Below are positions 1-7,476 of a stretch of DNA of 39,546 nt, one piece after another. The translations under genes were made by a program, and so were the position numbers. Numbering within the stretch: the stretch's first letter is position 1; the number at the start of each line of letters is the position of its first letter. Source of the stretch: Gemmatimonadota bacterium (lineage in GTDB: Bacteria > Gemmatimonadota > Gemmatimonadetes > Longimicrobiales > Gaopeijiaceae); the NCBI GenBank assembly GCA_022823225.1, contig JAJDXM010000093.1:1-39546 (forward strand), given 5' to 3'. The notes below the pieces were generated by a model, which worked only from the letters and a program-made list of their open reading frames with translations, was not told the origin of the DNA and ran no database searches.

Positions 1-938
1 GCAACTTCTCGGGATCCTACATCCGGACCGCCAGCCTGATGGGCATGGTGACGGTCGAGGGCGTGGGGCTTCCGGGCATCACGGTGGACGTCAGCGGCCG
101 CGACGCCGCGCAGACCACGACCGACGCCAACGGGCAGTACACCTTCACGGGGCTGCGCGCGGGCAACTACACGGTCGAGATCTCCGGCTTCGATCCCACA
201 GACGTGGCCTTCTCGGATGCTTCCGGCGCGGTCACGATCGCCGTGGGCGAGTCGAAGGTCCGTAGCTTCGACGGCGTCTTCGTGCGCGAGTCGACGATCG
301 CCGGCCGGATCAGCGTCGAGGGCAACGGCCTCTCGGGCGTGACCGTCAGCCTGCAGGGCATGGGCGCCGACGAGGAAGCCATGACCGACAACGGCGGTCA
401 GTACTCCTTCGACAACCTGCGCGCCGGCGAGTACCAGGTCGCCATCTCCGGTTACGACACCCGCGAGTACGGGTTCGAGACCACCTCGGCGACGATCCGG
501 GTCGAGCACGGCAAGACGGCCAACCAGCCCTTCGAGGGCATCATGCTCCGCACCGCGTCCATCATGGGCCAGGTCAGCGTCGAGGGCGAAGGCCTCGCGG
601 AAGTGACGGTGAGCCTGAGCGGCGAGGGCGAGAACCAGACGACGATGACCGACCAGAGCGGTCAGTACACCTTCACCGAGCTTCCGGCCGGCAACTTCCA
701 GGTCGGGATCAGTGGCTACGACACGGACGACTACTCGTTCGAGACGACCTCGCGGAACGTGTCGCTCGCGCTTGGCGCGACGGCGACGGTTCCCTTCGAG
801 GGGATTCTGCTGCGCACCTCCGGCATCGCCGGGCGGGTGAGCGTGGACGGGATGGGCCTCGCGGGCGTGACGGTCACGCTGACGGGCGGCGATCTGGACG
901 AGGCCATGACGGAGATTCCGTCCATCCTTCCCGTCTGA
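1..938 (+). CDS. Repeat-built surface protein, CarboxypepD_reg/prealbumin-like domains (5' partial, 3' broken)
   Basis: The frame is open at the window edge, so the start lies outside. The visible part holds three complete and one broken repeat of about 85 residues. Each repeat carries a V-x-GxGLxGVTV strand, a GQYTF turn, an L-x-AGxYxVxISGYD strand and a closing PFEGI-LRT. This is the pattern of carboxypeptidase-regulatory-like (transthyretin-type) beta-sandwiches found in large secreted or surface proteins. The fourth repeat follows the others only to the DEAMT segment near base 913, where the others continue with DxxGQYTF. It then runs into eight unrelated residues (EIPSILPV) and a stop. 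I infer recombination or insertion at that point, with a tyrosine integrase immediately downstream on the other strand. The role is probably structural or adhesive; no catalytic motif is visible. Confidence 0.8.
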   Translation, partial: NFSGSYIRTASLMGMVTVEGVGLPGITVDVSGRDAAQTTTDANGQYTFTGLRAGNYTVEISGFDPTDVAFSDASGAVTIAVGESKVRSFDGVFVRESTIAGRISVEGNGLSGVTVSLQGMGADEEAMTDNGGQYSFDNLRAGEYQVAISGYDTREYGFETTSATIRVEHGKTANQPFEGIMLRTASIMGQVSVEGEGLAEVTVSLSGEGENQTTMTDQSGQYTFTELPAGNFQVGISGYDTDDYSFETTSRNVSLALGATATVPFEGILLRTSGIAGRVSVDGMGLAGVTVTLTGGDLDEAMTEIPSILPV

Positions 939-987
939 ATAACTGCAATGATGACTTGGCGATACGCGCATGTCACGTTGCGGTTAT
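939..987. other. Imperfect palindrome with bulged base after the broken gene
   Basis: ATAACTGCAATG at 939-950 pairs with CGTTGCGGTTAT at 976-987 (12 bp, two G-T wobbles). TGAC at 952-955 pairs with GTCA at 972-975, leaving A951 unpaired. It lies between two convergent genes and has no T-run, so it could be a weak bidirectional terminator or a recombination site with an extrahelical base. The core does not match the canonical integron attC consensus. Confidence 0.4.
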
Positions 988-994
988 CATATCC

Positions 995-1004
995 GGTATA
1001 CACG
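995..1004. repeat. 10-bp direct repeat, copy 1 (GGTATACACG), possible att core
   Basis: An identical copy lies at 2394-2403, so the pair brackets the integrase gene. Flanking bases differ. Ten matching bases in two short flanks is suggestive but not proof of an attachment site. Confidence 0.3.
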
Positions 1005-1056
1005 GTCGCAGCCCCGGTCGAACCCGACGTGCACGACAACGTGAGTGCTCGGGGTG

Positions 1057-2253
1057 TCAATATCTAGCAATTGAGTTTCTAGTACGCAAGGCCACCCCGT
1101 TCATGACATAGGCGCCCCACCGCTCCATGACCGAGCGTCGCTGCTCGAAGAGGTCGGTGCGCCGGTACGCGGCCTCGACCGGATCCAGGACGACGTGTGC
1201 CAGGGCGGCCTCGGCAACCTCGCGGCGGACGCCGGTTTCGGCTGCCCAGTCGCGGAAGCTGGACCGGAACCCGTGCGGCACGCATCCCAGCTGGAGGCGA
1301 TTGGCGAGGGTGGCCGGGGCGTTGCGGCCCATCGGCCCGCCATTCGGGGAAGGGAACAGGAGGTTTGCGCCCGGCGGAAGCTTGCGGGCTTCGCGCAGTA
1401 CGGCGAGAGCCTCCGTGGACAGCGGCACCCGGTGCCTGCGCCCCGCCTTCATGTGTTCGGCGGGAACGGTCCACACCCGCTTTGCCCAGTCGATCTCATC
1501 CCAGGTCGCCCTGCGGATCTCGGCCGCGCGCGCGGCGGTCAGCACCTGAAACTGGAAGGCCAGCGTGATCCCCGGCCGGGTCTTCGCGGCCCGCACCTTG
1601 GCGATCGCCCCGGCCACCTCCCGGTGCGGCAGCGCCCGGAAGTGTTGTTTTCTTCCCATGTTATGGGGCAATACGGTGGTTATGGCATCTCCTGCGGGAT
1701 CCGTGGTGCGGTAGCCGCGGCCGATGCACCACTTCATCACGTAGCTGATCCGGCCCCGGAGCCGCTGGGCCGTGACCCGCTTGGCGTTCCAGATTGGCGT
1801 GAGCACGGCCAGAACGTGGGCGGTGGTGATCTCGTCCACCCGCATGTTTCCGATCACGGGATGTACGTAGGCCTCCAGACTGGACTTCCACTGTTCCTCG
1901 GACTTGCCGCCCGTTCGCCAGGAGGCGCGGCGCAGGCGGATCACGTGCCGTGCCGCCTCCGCGAACGTCGGCGTCCTCCCCTTGCGCGGATCCTTTCCGT
2001 GCCAGGTCAAGCGCCGGTTTTCGAGCGCGGCCCTGCGCGCATCGGCGAGCGTCACGACCGGATAGGGCCCGAGCCCGATGTTGACGGCCTTGCCGTCGAT
2101 GCGCAGCCGCTGTGACCAGGTCTTGGACGTTCGTCCGGACTTGGTGGGCTTGACCAGGAGCGAGAGCCCGTGCCCGCCGCGACCGTCTCCGTAGCGTCCA
2201 GGGCGCGTCACAGCCCGCACGAAGCTGGCCGTGAGTCGTTTCGGACGCTTCAC
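1057..2253 (-). CDS. Tyrosine-type site-specific integrase, P4-like
   Basis: Cuts and rejoins DNA at att sites through a tyrosine-DNA intermediate. I start it at the GTG whose product begins VKRPKRLTASFV, because GGAGGG stands just upstream; this gives 398 residues. The longer reading has 43 extra residues of no family character. An N-terminal arm-type DUF4102-like segment (SLLVKPTKSGRTSKTW, then GLGPYPVVTLADAR) is followed by a core-binding region. The catalytic domain shows Arg in LTAARAAEIRR, Lys in HMKAGRRHRVPLS, the H-x-x-R box in PHGFRSSFRDWA, and LAHVVLD followed by the Tyr in AAYRRTDLFEQRR. All expected catalytic residues appear present, so it may be active. It converges on the broken repeat gene. 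No phage or conjugation genes are nearby, so this is either a minimal element or the end of one extending outside the window. Confidence 0.9.
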   Translation of the reverse strand: MKRPKRLTASFVRAVTRPGRYGDGRGGHGLSLLVKPTKSGRTSKTWSQRLRIDGKAVNIGLGPYPVVTLADARRAALENRRLTWHGKDPRKGRTPTFAEAARHVIRLRRASWRTGGKSEEQWKSSLEAYVHPVIGNMRVDEITTAHVLAVLTPIWNAKRVTAQRLRGRISYVMKWCIGRGYRTTDPAGDAITTVLPHNMGRKQHFRALPHREVAGAIAKVRAAKTRPGITLAFQFQVLTAARAAEIRRATWDEIDWAKRVWTVPAEHMKAGRRHRVPLSTEALAVLREARKLPPGANLLFPSPNGGPMGRNAPATLANRLQLGCVPHGFRSSFRDWAAETGVRREVAEAALAHVVLDPVEAAYRRTDLFEQRRSVMERWGAYVMNGVALRTRNSIARY

Positions 2254-2784
2254 TCGAGTATCCCTCCGGTTATCAAGGAACTGCGGATTCCGACCGTTGC
2301 CCAGAGCAGCGGTGGCGGTGACACCGGATGTCGACCGATCCTGCGGGTCGCAAATATGAATAATGAACCGGTACAAACACATCGTATTAATTGGGTATAC
2401 ACGCTACGACTCGACGCCACCCCGCCCTCACCGTCCGTTTTGCGCATTGCGGCGCCCGGAACGTCGCCGCAGCGGTTGATCCGCCGCCAGCAGTGGCCGC
2501 GGAAAGCGCTGGGGGGCTACGTATAACGCGATTGAGCGCCCAATTCGCGATGAGATTATCATCCTGGCGTCCCGGCAATGTTCGAAACGCGACAGGTCTG
2601 TTCTCCAGTCGCGCTATTATGGCGACTGTCGCGAGAATATGCAACAAAGCAGAGCCGCAGGAAACCTCGGGTCCGCGCCGAGGGTATTCCGGAGGCGGCG
2701 GCAGGACCCCTGGAGCTGCTCGGAGACTCGCGGCCCGCTCGGCCAGGCCACCAATCCCTTGTGGAACTTTCGCGATCCGTTTAG
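2254..2784. other. Stretch without a recognisable gene
   Basis: Short open frames occur here on both strands, but none shows family character, a clear ribosome-binding site or composition like the neighbours. An inverted repeat CAGTCGC / GCGACTG (2606-2612 and 2622-2628, 9-nt spacer) and local AT-rich patches are visible. I read it as non-coding or degraded DNA next to the integrase. Confidence 0.5.
2394..2403. repeat. 10-bp direct repeat, copy 2 (GGTATACACG)
   Basis: Partner of 995-1004. It lies about 140 bp upstream of the integrase start, where P4-type elements often carry an att site. An att role is inference. Confidence 0.3.
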
Positions 2785-2814
2785 ACTATTACAGTAGTCA
2801 ACTAGTGCGATAGT
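2785..2814 (+). promoter_or_regulatory. Two tandem BlaI/MecI-type dyads upstream of the FxLYD gene
   Basis: ACTAT-TACA-GTAGT (2785-2798) and ACTAG-TGCG-ATAGT (2801-2814) start 16 bp apart. The 5-4-5 geometry and ACTAC/GTAGT-type half-sites match the dyad I recall for the staphylococcal mec operator (ACTAC-N4-GTAGT). A matching pair precedes blaI at 3667-3695. They lie about 60 bp upstream of the gene at 2872, where a repressor could cover the promoter. Binding by the local BlaI is inference. Confidence 0.6.
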
Positions 2815-2871
2815 CGCCGAACGGGCGCGAGTGACGGCCGCGGGGCGCTACGCAACTCCACGAGGAGTCGA

Positions 2872-3651
2872 ATGATGAAGATCGGAATGATTTCCCTGAT
2901 GGTGCTCGGGGCGGTGGGGGCAGGCGTTCCCGTCTGCCAGGACGGCGAGCTGTCTCTCGCGTCCGGCGTGCAGGAGCAGCAACCGGTGCAGCAGAGCGCG
3001 GACGCGCACAGGCTCTACGAGATGGTGAAGCAGGCCCGTGCGGACCTGCGCCGGATGCGCGCTGCGGCGGGACTCGCGACCGAGGTAGCCGGGCCGCGGA
3101 CGGGCCGCGGCGAGAGCGCCGAACGGGGCGGGCGCGAGGACGAGGGTGACTACGTGCCGAAGATGACGAGGCAGAACAAGCTTTTCGCGAACGGAGCCCG
3201 CCTGGTGCTCGCGTTCGACCCCCGGACGCAGGTCTTCGCCGGTTCGGTCACGAACACCACCGCCCGGACCCTCGCGCAGGTGCGCGTCGAGGTCCACCTG
3301 GACAACGGCACGGAGCTGGGTCCGACGAAGCGCATCGATGTCGCACCGGGCCGGACAGTGCCGGTGGAGCTGGGCGCCTTCGGGAACGAATTCAGCGCAT
3401 GGGTCAGCCACCCCGAAGCCGGCGTCGAAGAGGGCCATGGCGGTGGTGGGGAAGAGGGTGGCGAGGGCGCCGGAGAACACGGCGGGGGCGAAGGACGCGG
3501 CGAGCGTGGCGGCGAGCACGGTGGCGGCGAGGACAGTCGGCCGGGCGGCGCGGCCTACCGGCCGGTGTACAACCAGCTTCAGATCCTGCGCGGCGAGATG
3601 CATGCGTTCCAGGTCGATCTGGCCGCGAGGTCGGGGGACGAGGAGCGCTGA
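2872..3651 (+). CDS. Exported FxLYD-like domain protein with Gly/Glu/His-rich segment
   Basis: A 259-residue protein of unknown function with a short hydrophobic N-terminus (MISLMVLGAVGAGVPV) that looks like an export signal. GAGGAG precedes the ATG pair at 2872/2875; I use the first. Residues 41-65 are helical and charged. Residues 108-182 form an FxLYD-like beta domain with SVTNTTARTLAQVRVEVHL and NGTELGPTKR. The same motif (VRVEIHLSNGTELGPTPR) occurs in the lipoprotein at 5307, so the two are paralogous in this domain. Residues 184-222 are almost only Gly, Glu, His and Arg, perhaps a flexible or metal-binding linker. BlaI-type dyads lie upstream and the blaI operon follows, so I infer that it is a target of that repressor. 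Confidence 0.75.
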   Translation: MMKIGMISLMVLGAVGAGVPVCQDGELSLASGVQEQQPVQQSADAHRLYEMVKQARADLRRMRAAAGLATEVAGPRTGRGESAERGGREDEGDYVPKMTRQNKLFANGARLVLAFDPRTQVFAGSVTNTTARTLAQVRVEVHLDNGTELGPTKRIDVAPGRTVPVELGAFGNEFSAWVSHPEAGVEEGHGGGGEEGGEGAGEHGGGEGRGERGGEHGGGEDSRPGGAAYRPVYNQLQILRGEMHAFQVDLAARSGDEER

Positions 3652-3666
3652 GGGAACTCCCAGGTG

Positions 3667-3695
3667 ACTACCTGGGTAGTAACTACCCGAGTAAT
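3667..3695 (+). promoter_or_regulatory. Two tandem BlaI/MecI-type dyads upstream of blaI
   Basis: ACTAC-CTGG-GTAGT (3667-3680) is a perfect 5-4-5 dyad with the half-sites of the mec operator. ACTAC-CCGA-GTAAT (3682-3695) is a second copy with one mismatch, starting 15 bp later. They sit between the FxLYD gene and the blaI start at 3728, as expected for autorepression. The pair at 2785-2814 has the same layout. Confidence 0.7.
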
Positions 3696-3727
3696 CGCAT
3701 CGAACCCCATCCCCACGGAGAGACGTG

Positions 3728-4114
3728 ATGAAGCGGAAACGACAGCTCGGAGACCTTCAGCTCGCGATCATGCGCGTGCTTTGGGAGCGCGGCGAGGCGC
3801 CGGCGATCGAGGTGCACCAGGCGCTGTTCGAAGAGCGCGGACTCGCGGTCACGACGATCAAGACGATGCTGCGCAAGTTGGAGGAGTACGGCTGCGTGGA
3901 GCACCGGACGAACGGTCGGCAGTTCATCTACCGGCCCGCGATCGCGGAGGCGGATGTCCGCAAGGGGATGGTGGGCGCCCTCGTGCAGCGCCTGTTTGGC
4001 GGTGACAGCGCGGCGCTGATCAACCACCTGGTCCGGTCCGGCGAGATCGACCCGGACGACCTGGAGGGCCTGGAGGAGATCCTGTCAACGAAGCGGAAGG
4101 AGATGGGGAAATGA
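3728..4114 (+). CDS. blaI: BlaI/MecI/CopY-family transcriptional repressor
   Basis: A winged-helix repressor of 128 residues, the normal length for the family. BlaI proteins bind paired dyads as dimers and are released when a membrane metalloprotease partner triggers their cleavage. The N-terminal wing-helix is clear: LGDLQLAIMRVLWERG, then AVTTIKTMLRKLEEYGCVEHRTNGRQFIYRP, matching the family's TTV/IxTxLxRLxxKG-type recognition helix. The C-terminal half is helical, as in the dimerisation domain. GTG at 3725 is an alternative start directly before the ATG; GGAG lies upstream. The gene overlaps the M56 protease gene by ATGA, indicating translational coupling. Two operator-like dyads precede it. 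The symbol denotes the family only: no beta-lactamase is encoded here, so the regulated process differs from the classical one. Confidence 0.92.
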   Translation: MKRKRQLGDLQLAIMRVLWERGEAPAIEVHQALFEERGLAVTTIKTMLRKLEEYGCVEHRTNGRQFIYRPAIAEADVRKGMVGALVQRLFGGDSAALINHLVRSGEIDPDDLEGLEEILSTKRKEMGK

Positions 4115-5310
4115 CGGTGTGGCTGGTTGCGTTCCTCGTCCACGGCACGCTGTGGTGCGGCGTTGCGTGGCTCTTCCTGCGACTCTTTCCCAAGGCCCGG
4201 GCGCGCGTGAGGGAAACGATCTGGTACACGGCCATCGCCGCCAGCCTGATCACGCCGACGGTCCATTCGCTGGCCTCGCCGGACGCGGCGGTGTGGCGTG
4301 TGCCGGTGCCCGCGTTCATCGTTGGCGGGGAGCACGGGGCCGAAGGGGACCCGGGCCACAGGGACGGGGCGGCGTCGATCGCACTGCCCGGAAGCGAGGA
4401 GGCGCACGGCGAGGAGGCGCACGGCGAGGAGGCTGCGTTCGCTCCGGGCTGGCTGGCCGCGGCCGGTACCGTGTGGGTCGTGTTCGCCGTTGGATTGCTC
4501 GTCTTCTACATCCTTCGGCTGGGGTGGTTGCGGCGGCGCCTTGGCGACCGCGAGCCGGTCACGGATCCGCGGGCCTCACGAGCGCTGGCGACGCTCGGCT
4601 CCAAGGCGGCCCTGAACCCGCCGCCGCGGCTGTCGGAGAGCCACCACCTGGGCTCGCCGGTTGCGTTCGGCGTCGGGACCCGTCGCGAGATCTGCGTGCC
4701 CGTGCGGGCGCTTCATGAACTGGACGACGGAGAGCTCCGCGCGCTCCTCGGCCACGAGGTTGCGCACCATCTCCGCCGTGATACGGTCCGGTTGGCCATC
4801 CTGAACATCCTGCGGGCGGTCTTCTTCTTCCAACCGCTCTTCCACCTGGCCGCGCGCGAGGTCCGGCTGGCATCCGAGGAGCTGTGCGACGACTGGGCGG
4901 CCAGTCAGTTCGAAGACCGCTTCGCCATGGCGCGCTGCCTGGCCGAAGTGGCCCGGTGGGTTGTGCGGCGTGACCGCCACAGCCCCGTCCCGTGCATGGG
5001 CGGACGCCGCTCACAGCTGGAACTCCGTGTCCGGCGCCTGATGAACGAAAACCCTTCGCTCCAAACGCCGTCGCGCCGGTGGAGGCATGTGGGTGCAGCG
5101 GGCCTTCTGATCCTCGCCCCGCTGTTCGCCCCGGCGGTAGCGCCCGGGGGGGACCGGTCCCACGAGGGCCGCGCCATCGAAGTCACGGGACCGCCCGAAC
5201 ACGAGCGGCTGCGGGAGCATGAACTCCGCGAGCGGCGGGAGCGAGGGGCGGCGCTGACCGAACGGCGCTCGGCATTTCCAACAACGACAACTGAAGGGAA
5301 AGACCAATGA
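4111..5310 (+). CDS. M56-family membrane metalloprotease (BlaR1-like, no penicillin-binding domain)
   Basis: A 399-residue polytopic zinc protease, the usual partner of BlaI. Hydrophobic segments lie near residues 2-25, 36-55, 112-138 and 328-345. The zinc motif HEVAH is at 215-219, followed downstream by EELCDDWA at 256-263, which supplies the third ligand in this family. A loop near residues 97-108 carries a short tandem duplication of GEEAH. After the last membrane segment only about 54 charged residues remain, rich in Glu and Arg, where BlaR1 and MecR1 carry a penicillin-binding sensor of about 250 residues. It therefore cannot sense beta-lactams in the classical way. The gene overlaps blaI by 4 nt and the following lipoprotein gene by 4 nt, so the three form a tight operon. 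I infer a signal-dependent protease that inactivates BlaI, perhaps with the lipoprotein as sensor or output. Confidence 0.88.
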   Translation: MTVWLVAFLVHGTLWCGVAWLFLRLFPKARARVRETIWYTAIAASLITPTVHSLASPDAAVWRVPVPAFIVGGEHGAEGDPGHRDGAASIALPGSEEAHGEEAHGEEAAFAPGWLAAAGTVWVVFAVGLLVFYILRLGWLRRRLGDREPVTDPRASRALATLGSKAALNPPPRLSESHHLGSPVAFGVGTRREICVPVRALHELDDGELRALLGHEVAHHLRRDTVRLAILNILRAVFFFQPLFHLAAREVRLASEELCDDWAASQFEDRFAMARCLAEVARWVVRRDRHSPVPCMGGRRSQLELRVRRLMNENPSLQTPSRRWRHVGAAGLLILAPLFAPAVAPGGDRSHEGRAIEVTGPPEHERLREHELRERRERGAALTERRSAFPTTTTEGKDQ

Positions 5311-5693
5311 AACGACATGCACTTGCCACCCGCGCGGCGATCCTGGCCCTCGTGGCCGTTCTCGCCGCATGCACCGACAGCCTCACCGAACCGGGCGAGT
5401 CCGGCACGCGCTGGAATCCCGGCGAGACCGCCACCGACAGCCGCAGCGGCGTCGACCTGACGATCTCGTACAACGCCTCCAACCAGCGGTTCGACGGATC
5501 CATGACCAACACCAACGCATCGGCGGTCGCGGACGTGAGAGTGGAGATCCACCTGTCCAACGGGACGGAACTCGGCCCGACGCCCCGCGTCGGCCTTGGA
5601 CCGAACGAGACGAAGTCCGTGATGCTCGACGCCTCCGGCGAGAACTTCAACTGGTACAGCGTCCACGTCGAACTCGGCTCATCGTCGAGCTAG
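5307..5693 (+). CDS. Small FxLYD-like lipoprotein, third gene of the blaI operon
   Basis: A 128-residue predicted lipoprotein: a positively charged N-terminus, a hydrophobic stretch and the lipobox LAAC with Cys near residue 22. The mature part is one FxLYD-like beta domain (DGSMTNTNASAVADVRVEIHL, then NGTELGPTPRVGLGPNE), sharing the NGTELGPT motif and overall layout with the protein at 2872. Its ATG overlaps the stop of the M56 gene (ATGA) and a strong terminator-like hairpin follows, so it ends the transcription unit. It is likely anchored in the outer or inner membrane facing the periplasm. Function is unknown. Being the outer-face component of a BlaI/M56 operon, it could be the ligand-binding partner of the protease or a regulated effector. 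Confidence 0.82.
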   Translation: MKRHALATRAAILALVAVLAACTDSLTEPGESGTRWNPGETATDSRSGVDLTISYNASNQRFDGSMTNTNASAVADVRVEIHLSNGTELGPTPRVGLGPNETKSVMLDASGENFNWYSVHVELGSSSS

Positions 5694-5711
5694 ATCAGTC
5701 CCTCGGCACAC

Positions 5712-5749
5712 CCCCCTCCGAACCACGGCGCACCTCGGTTCGGAGGGGG
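5712..5749. terminator. Bidirectional terminator hairpin
   Basis: CCCCCTCCGAACC (5712-5724) and GGTTCGGAGGGGG (5737-5749) form a perfect 13-bp stem with a 12-nt loop. It lies between convergent genes ending at 5693 and 5757. A long T-run is missing, but stem strength and position favour a shared terminator. Confidence 0.75.
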
Positions 5750-5756
5750 TCTGCGG

Positions 5757-6632
5757 CTAGATCCCGAAGCGCAGTCCGACCGTGATCGTCCAGGCGCCCG
5801 TGTCGGCGCTGCGGACCTCGTAGAGGATGCGCTCCCCGCGGCCGACGCTCGACTCGTGGCTGCGCAACTGGTCCCACTCCTGCGGGTCGCTCCGGAACTC
5901 GCCGTAGTGGGTGCGGCGCAGCTTGACGCCGAGGCTCACGCGCTCGGCGACCCGGATGTCGGCTCCGGCCAGCAGCTGGAACCCGGGAAGGTAGTCGACG
6001 AGCACGGCGGAGCCGACAGTCGTCGTGCCGGCGACCTTCGCCCGCAGTGCGGGATCGGCGAACGTGCTGATCCGGGCCGGGTCGTCGTTCCGCTTCCACA
6101 GGCTGAAATAGTCGACCGTCATCCTCGAGACGCCGGCGCCCACGCCCACGTAGGGCGCGACGGAGCGGTTGCCGAACCGGACGACGACGTTCGCGAGCAG
6201 GCTGTGCGCGCTCACGTCGCCTACCCCGCCGACGGCCCGTTCGAGCTCCTGGTCCGCCTTGTCCAGCGTGATCTCGTCGCCGATCGCGGTGGGCGCGTAG
6301 TCGTGGTGCCCGGCGGTGCGGTATCGGTATTCGAGTTCCGTGCTCACCCACCCCATTCGGTAGCCCGCGGCGAACCCCGCGGCAAACCCTGTCGAACGAC
6401 CCGACGTGTTCGACCAATCGGTTGGCGGCGGGTTGCGGTCGCACTCGGTGCCCGTCTCGACGCCGTTGGGGTTGATGATCAGGTCGCAACGGGTGGACCA
6501 GTCGTTGTCCGTGGCCCGCACGGTGACCGTGGGCGTCAGCAGCGCGCCCAACGAGGACTCGAAGTACATGCGCTCCTGAGCGGTGGCGCCGAGGGGCAGC
6601 GCAAGGGTGAGCAGGGCGATGATGCGCGTCAT
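5757..6632 (-). CDS. Outer-membrane beta-barrel protein
   Basis: A predicted outer-membrane barrel of 291 residues. I start it at the ATG giving MTRIIALLTLALPLGATA-QE, a textbook signal peptide with an AxA-type cleavage site; an upstream TTG would put a proline-rich leader in front of it. The mature protein alternates polar and hydrophobic residues in strands with many Gly and aromatic positions, for example GFAAGFAAGYRMGWVSTELEYRYR, SVAPYVGVGAGVSRM, SLGVKLRRTHYG and a final strand WTITVGLRFGI. Substrate or binding role cannot be told. The gene lies downstream of another barrel gene on the same strand (66-nt gap). Two cysteines in the N-terminal loop could form a disulfide. Confidence 0.8.
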   Translation of the reverse strand: MTRIIALLTLALPLGATAQERMYFESSLGALLTPTVTVRATDNDWSTRCDLIINPNGVETGTECDRNPPPTDWSNTSGRSTGFAAGFAAGYRMGWVSTELEYRYRTAGHHDYAPTAIGDEITLDKADQELERAVGGVGDVSAHSLLANVVVRFGNRSVAPYVGVGAGVSRMTVDYFSLWKRNDDPARISTFADPALRAKVAGTTTVGSAVLVDYLPGFQLLAGADIRVAERVSLGVKLRRTHYGEFRSDPQEWDQLRSHESSVGRGERILYEVRSADTGAWTITVGLRFGI

Positions 6633-6698
6633 GGGTCGGACGATCGCCGGAGTCGGCGCTGGCGGCAAGGGGTCAGGACGGTCGGGCTGGAGCGGCGG

Positions 6699-7343
6699 TC
6701 ACCCAAGCGGCAGGGACAGGAACGCCCGGACCTGCGCGGCGTTGTTGCGATCCGATCCATCCGAGTCGGCGTCGATGTCCGACAGTCCGCGGGACACGCT
6801 CGCCTCGACACCGATGGACCAGTTGTCGGCGATTTCGATCCCGGCGCCGGCACCGACGGCGTACCCGAAGTCGAGGGACTCGATTTCGAGACCCGCTTCG
6901 TCGCAGTCATCGGTCTGCGTCTGGGTCTGGATGGACAGCGTCGCCTCGCAACCCGTCCGGAACGCCCCCCAGGGACCGGCGAAGGCGTACACGAACCGGG
7001 TGCCGCAGGTGACGGCGGGCGTGAACTCGACATACGGCACCCGTACGTCAATGTTTGCCGTGACGGGGCCTTCGGCGACGGTCAGGCTCACACCCTTTTC
7101 CGTGTAGCTGCCGTCCAGCCGGAGGCCGATCAGCCCCAGCAGCGGCATCCTTACGGCCGCGCCCGCATGCAGCCCGGTCCTCGTCCCGGAGTTGGCGGGC
7201 GGTTCGAGGGCCGCGATCACGGCCTCCGCCTCCGTCAGGCCGCCGTACACCATCAGCGACGTCTGGGTGGAGGCGGGGGCGGCCGCAGCAGTCAGGGCGG
7301 CGAGGCACATCACAAGCGGGCGCGACAATCCGGCGGTTTCCAT
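6699..7343 (-). CDS. Outer-membrane beta-barrel protein, porin/PorT-like
   Basis: 214 residues with an N-terminal signal sequence (LVMCLAALTAAAAPASTQ) and a small barrel pattern: GLHAGAAVRMPLLGLIGLRLDGSY, FGYAVGAGAGIEIADNWSIGVEASVSRG and a final strand VRAFLSLPLG. This is the layout of PF13568-like outer-membrane barrels. GAGGTCCC stands just upstream of the ATG. An acidic, polar loop (QTQTQTDDCDE and later DIDADSDGSDR) is probably extracellular and could bind cations. It likely shares a transcript with the barrel gene at 5757-6632. Function beyond membrane location is unknown. Confidence 0.78.
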   Translation of the reverse strand: METAGLSRPLVMCLAALTAAAAPASTQTSLMVYGGLTEAEAVIAALEPPANSGTRTGLHAGAAVRMPLLGLIGLRLDGSYTEKGVSLTVAEGPVTANIDVRVPYVEFTPAVTCGTRFVYAFAGPWGAFRTGCEATLSIQTQTQTDDCDEAGLEIESLDFGYAVGAGAGIEIADNWSIGVEASVSRGLSDIDADSDGSDRNNAAQVRAFLSLPLG

Positions 7344-7383
7344 AGCGGGACCTCATTCGGGGGTGTGGTTGGAGGGAATCGAT

Positions 7384-7476
7384 TCATCCCCGGCGGGGAG
7401 CCCGATGCCACTCGTACGTGGCCAGCACGACCACGACGATGAGCAGTACGACGGCGGGGATCCACAGTTTCGACAT
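7384..7476 (-). CDS. 30-residue single-pass membrane microprotein coupled to the XRE regulator
   Basis: The stop of the XRE gene and this start overlap as TGATG (ATG at 7474-7476), the arrangement of translational coupling. The 30-residue product is one hydrophobic helix (LWIPAVVLLIVVVVLATY) after a two-residue polar start, with a basic end (WHRAPRRG). A longer in-frame reading exists but lies inside the XRE gene and is probably its shadow. The coupling, the clean transmembrane helix and the charged end support a real gene. Its role is unknown; it might tether or tune the regulator, or be a small toxin-like peptide. Confidence 0.55.
   Translation of the reverse strand: MSKLWIPAVVLLIVVVVLATYEWHRAPRRG

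Noticed and set aside
939-987. Canonical integron attC site
   Set aside because: The arms do not match RYYYAAC/GTTRRRY and no integron-type integrase is seen; kept only as an imperfect palindrome.
2391-2813. 140-residue open frame on the plus strand next to the integrase
   Set aside because: No family character, no ribosome-binding site, and it runs into the operator-like dyads; likely chance in GC-rich DNA.
4111-5310. True BlaR1/MecR1 beta-lactam sensor
   Set aside because: The penicillin-binding C-terminal domain is absent and no beta-lactamase gene is in the window.
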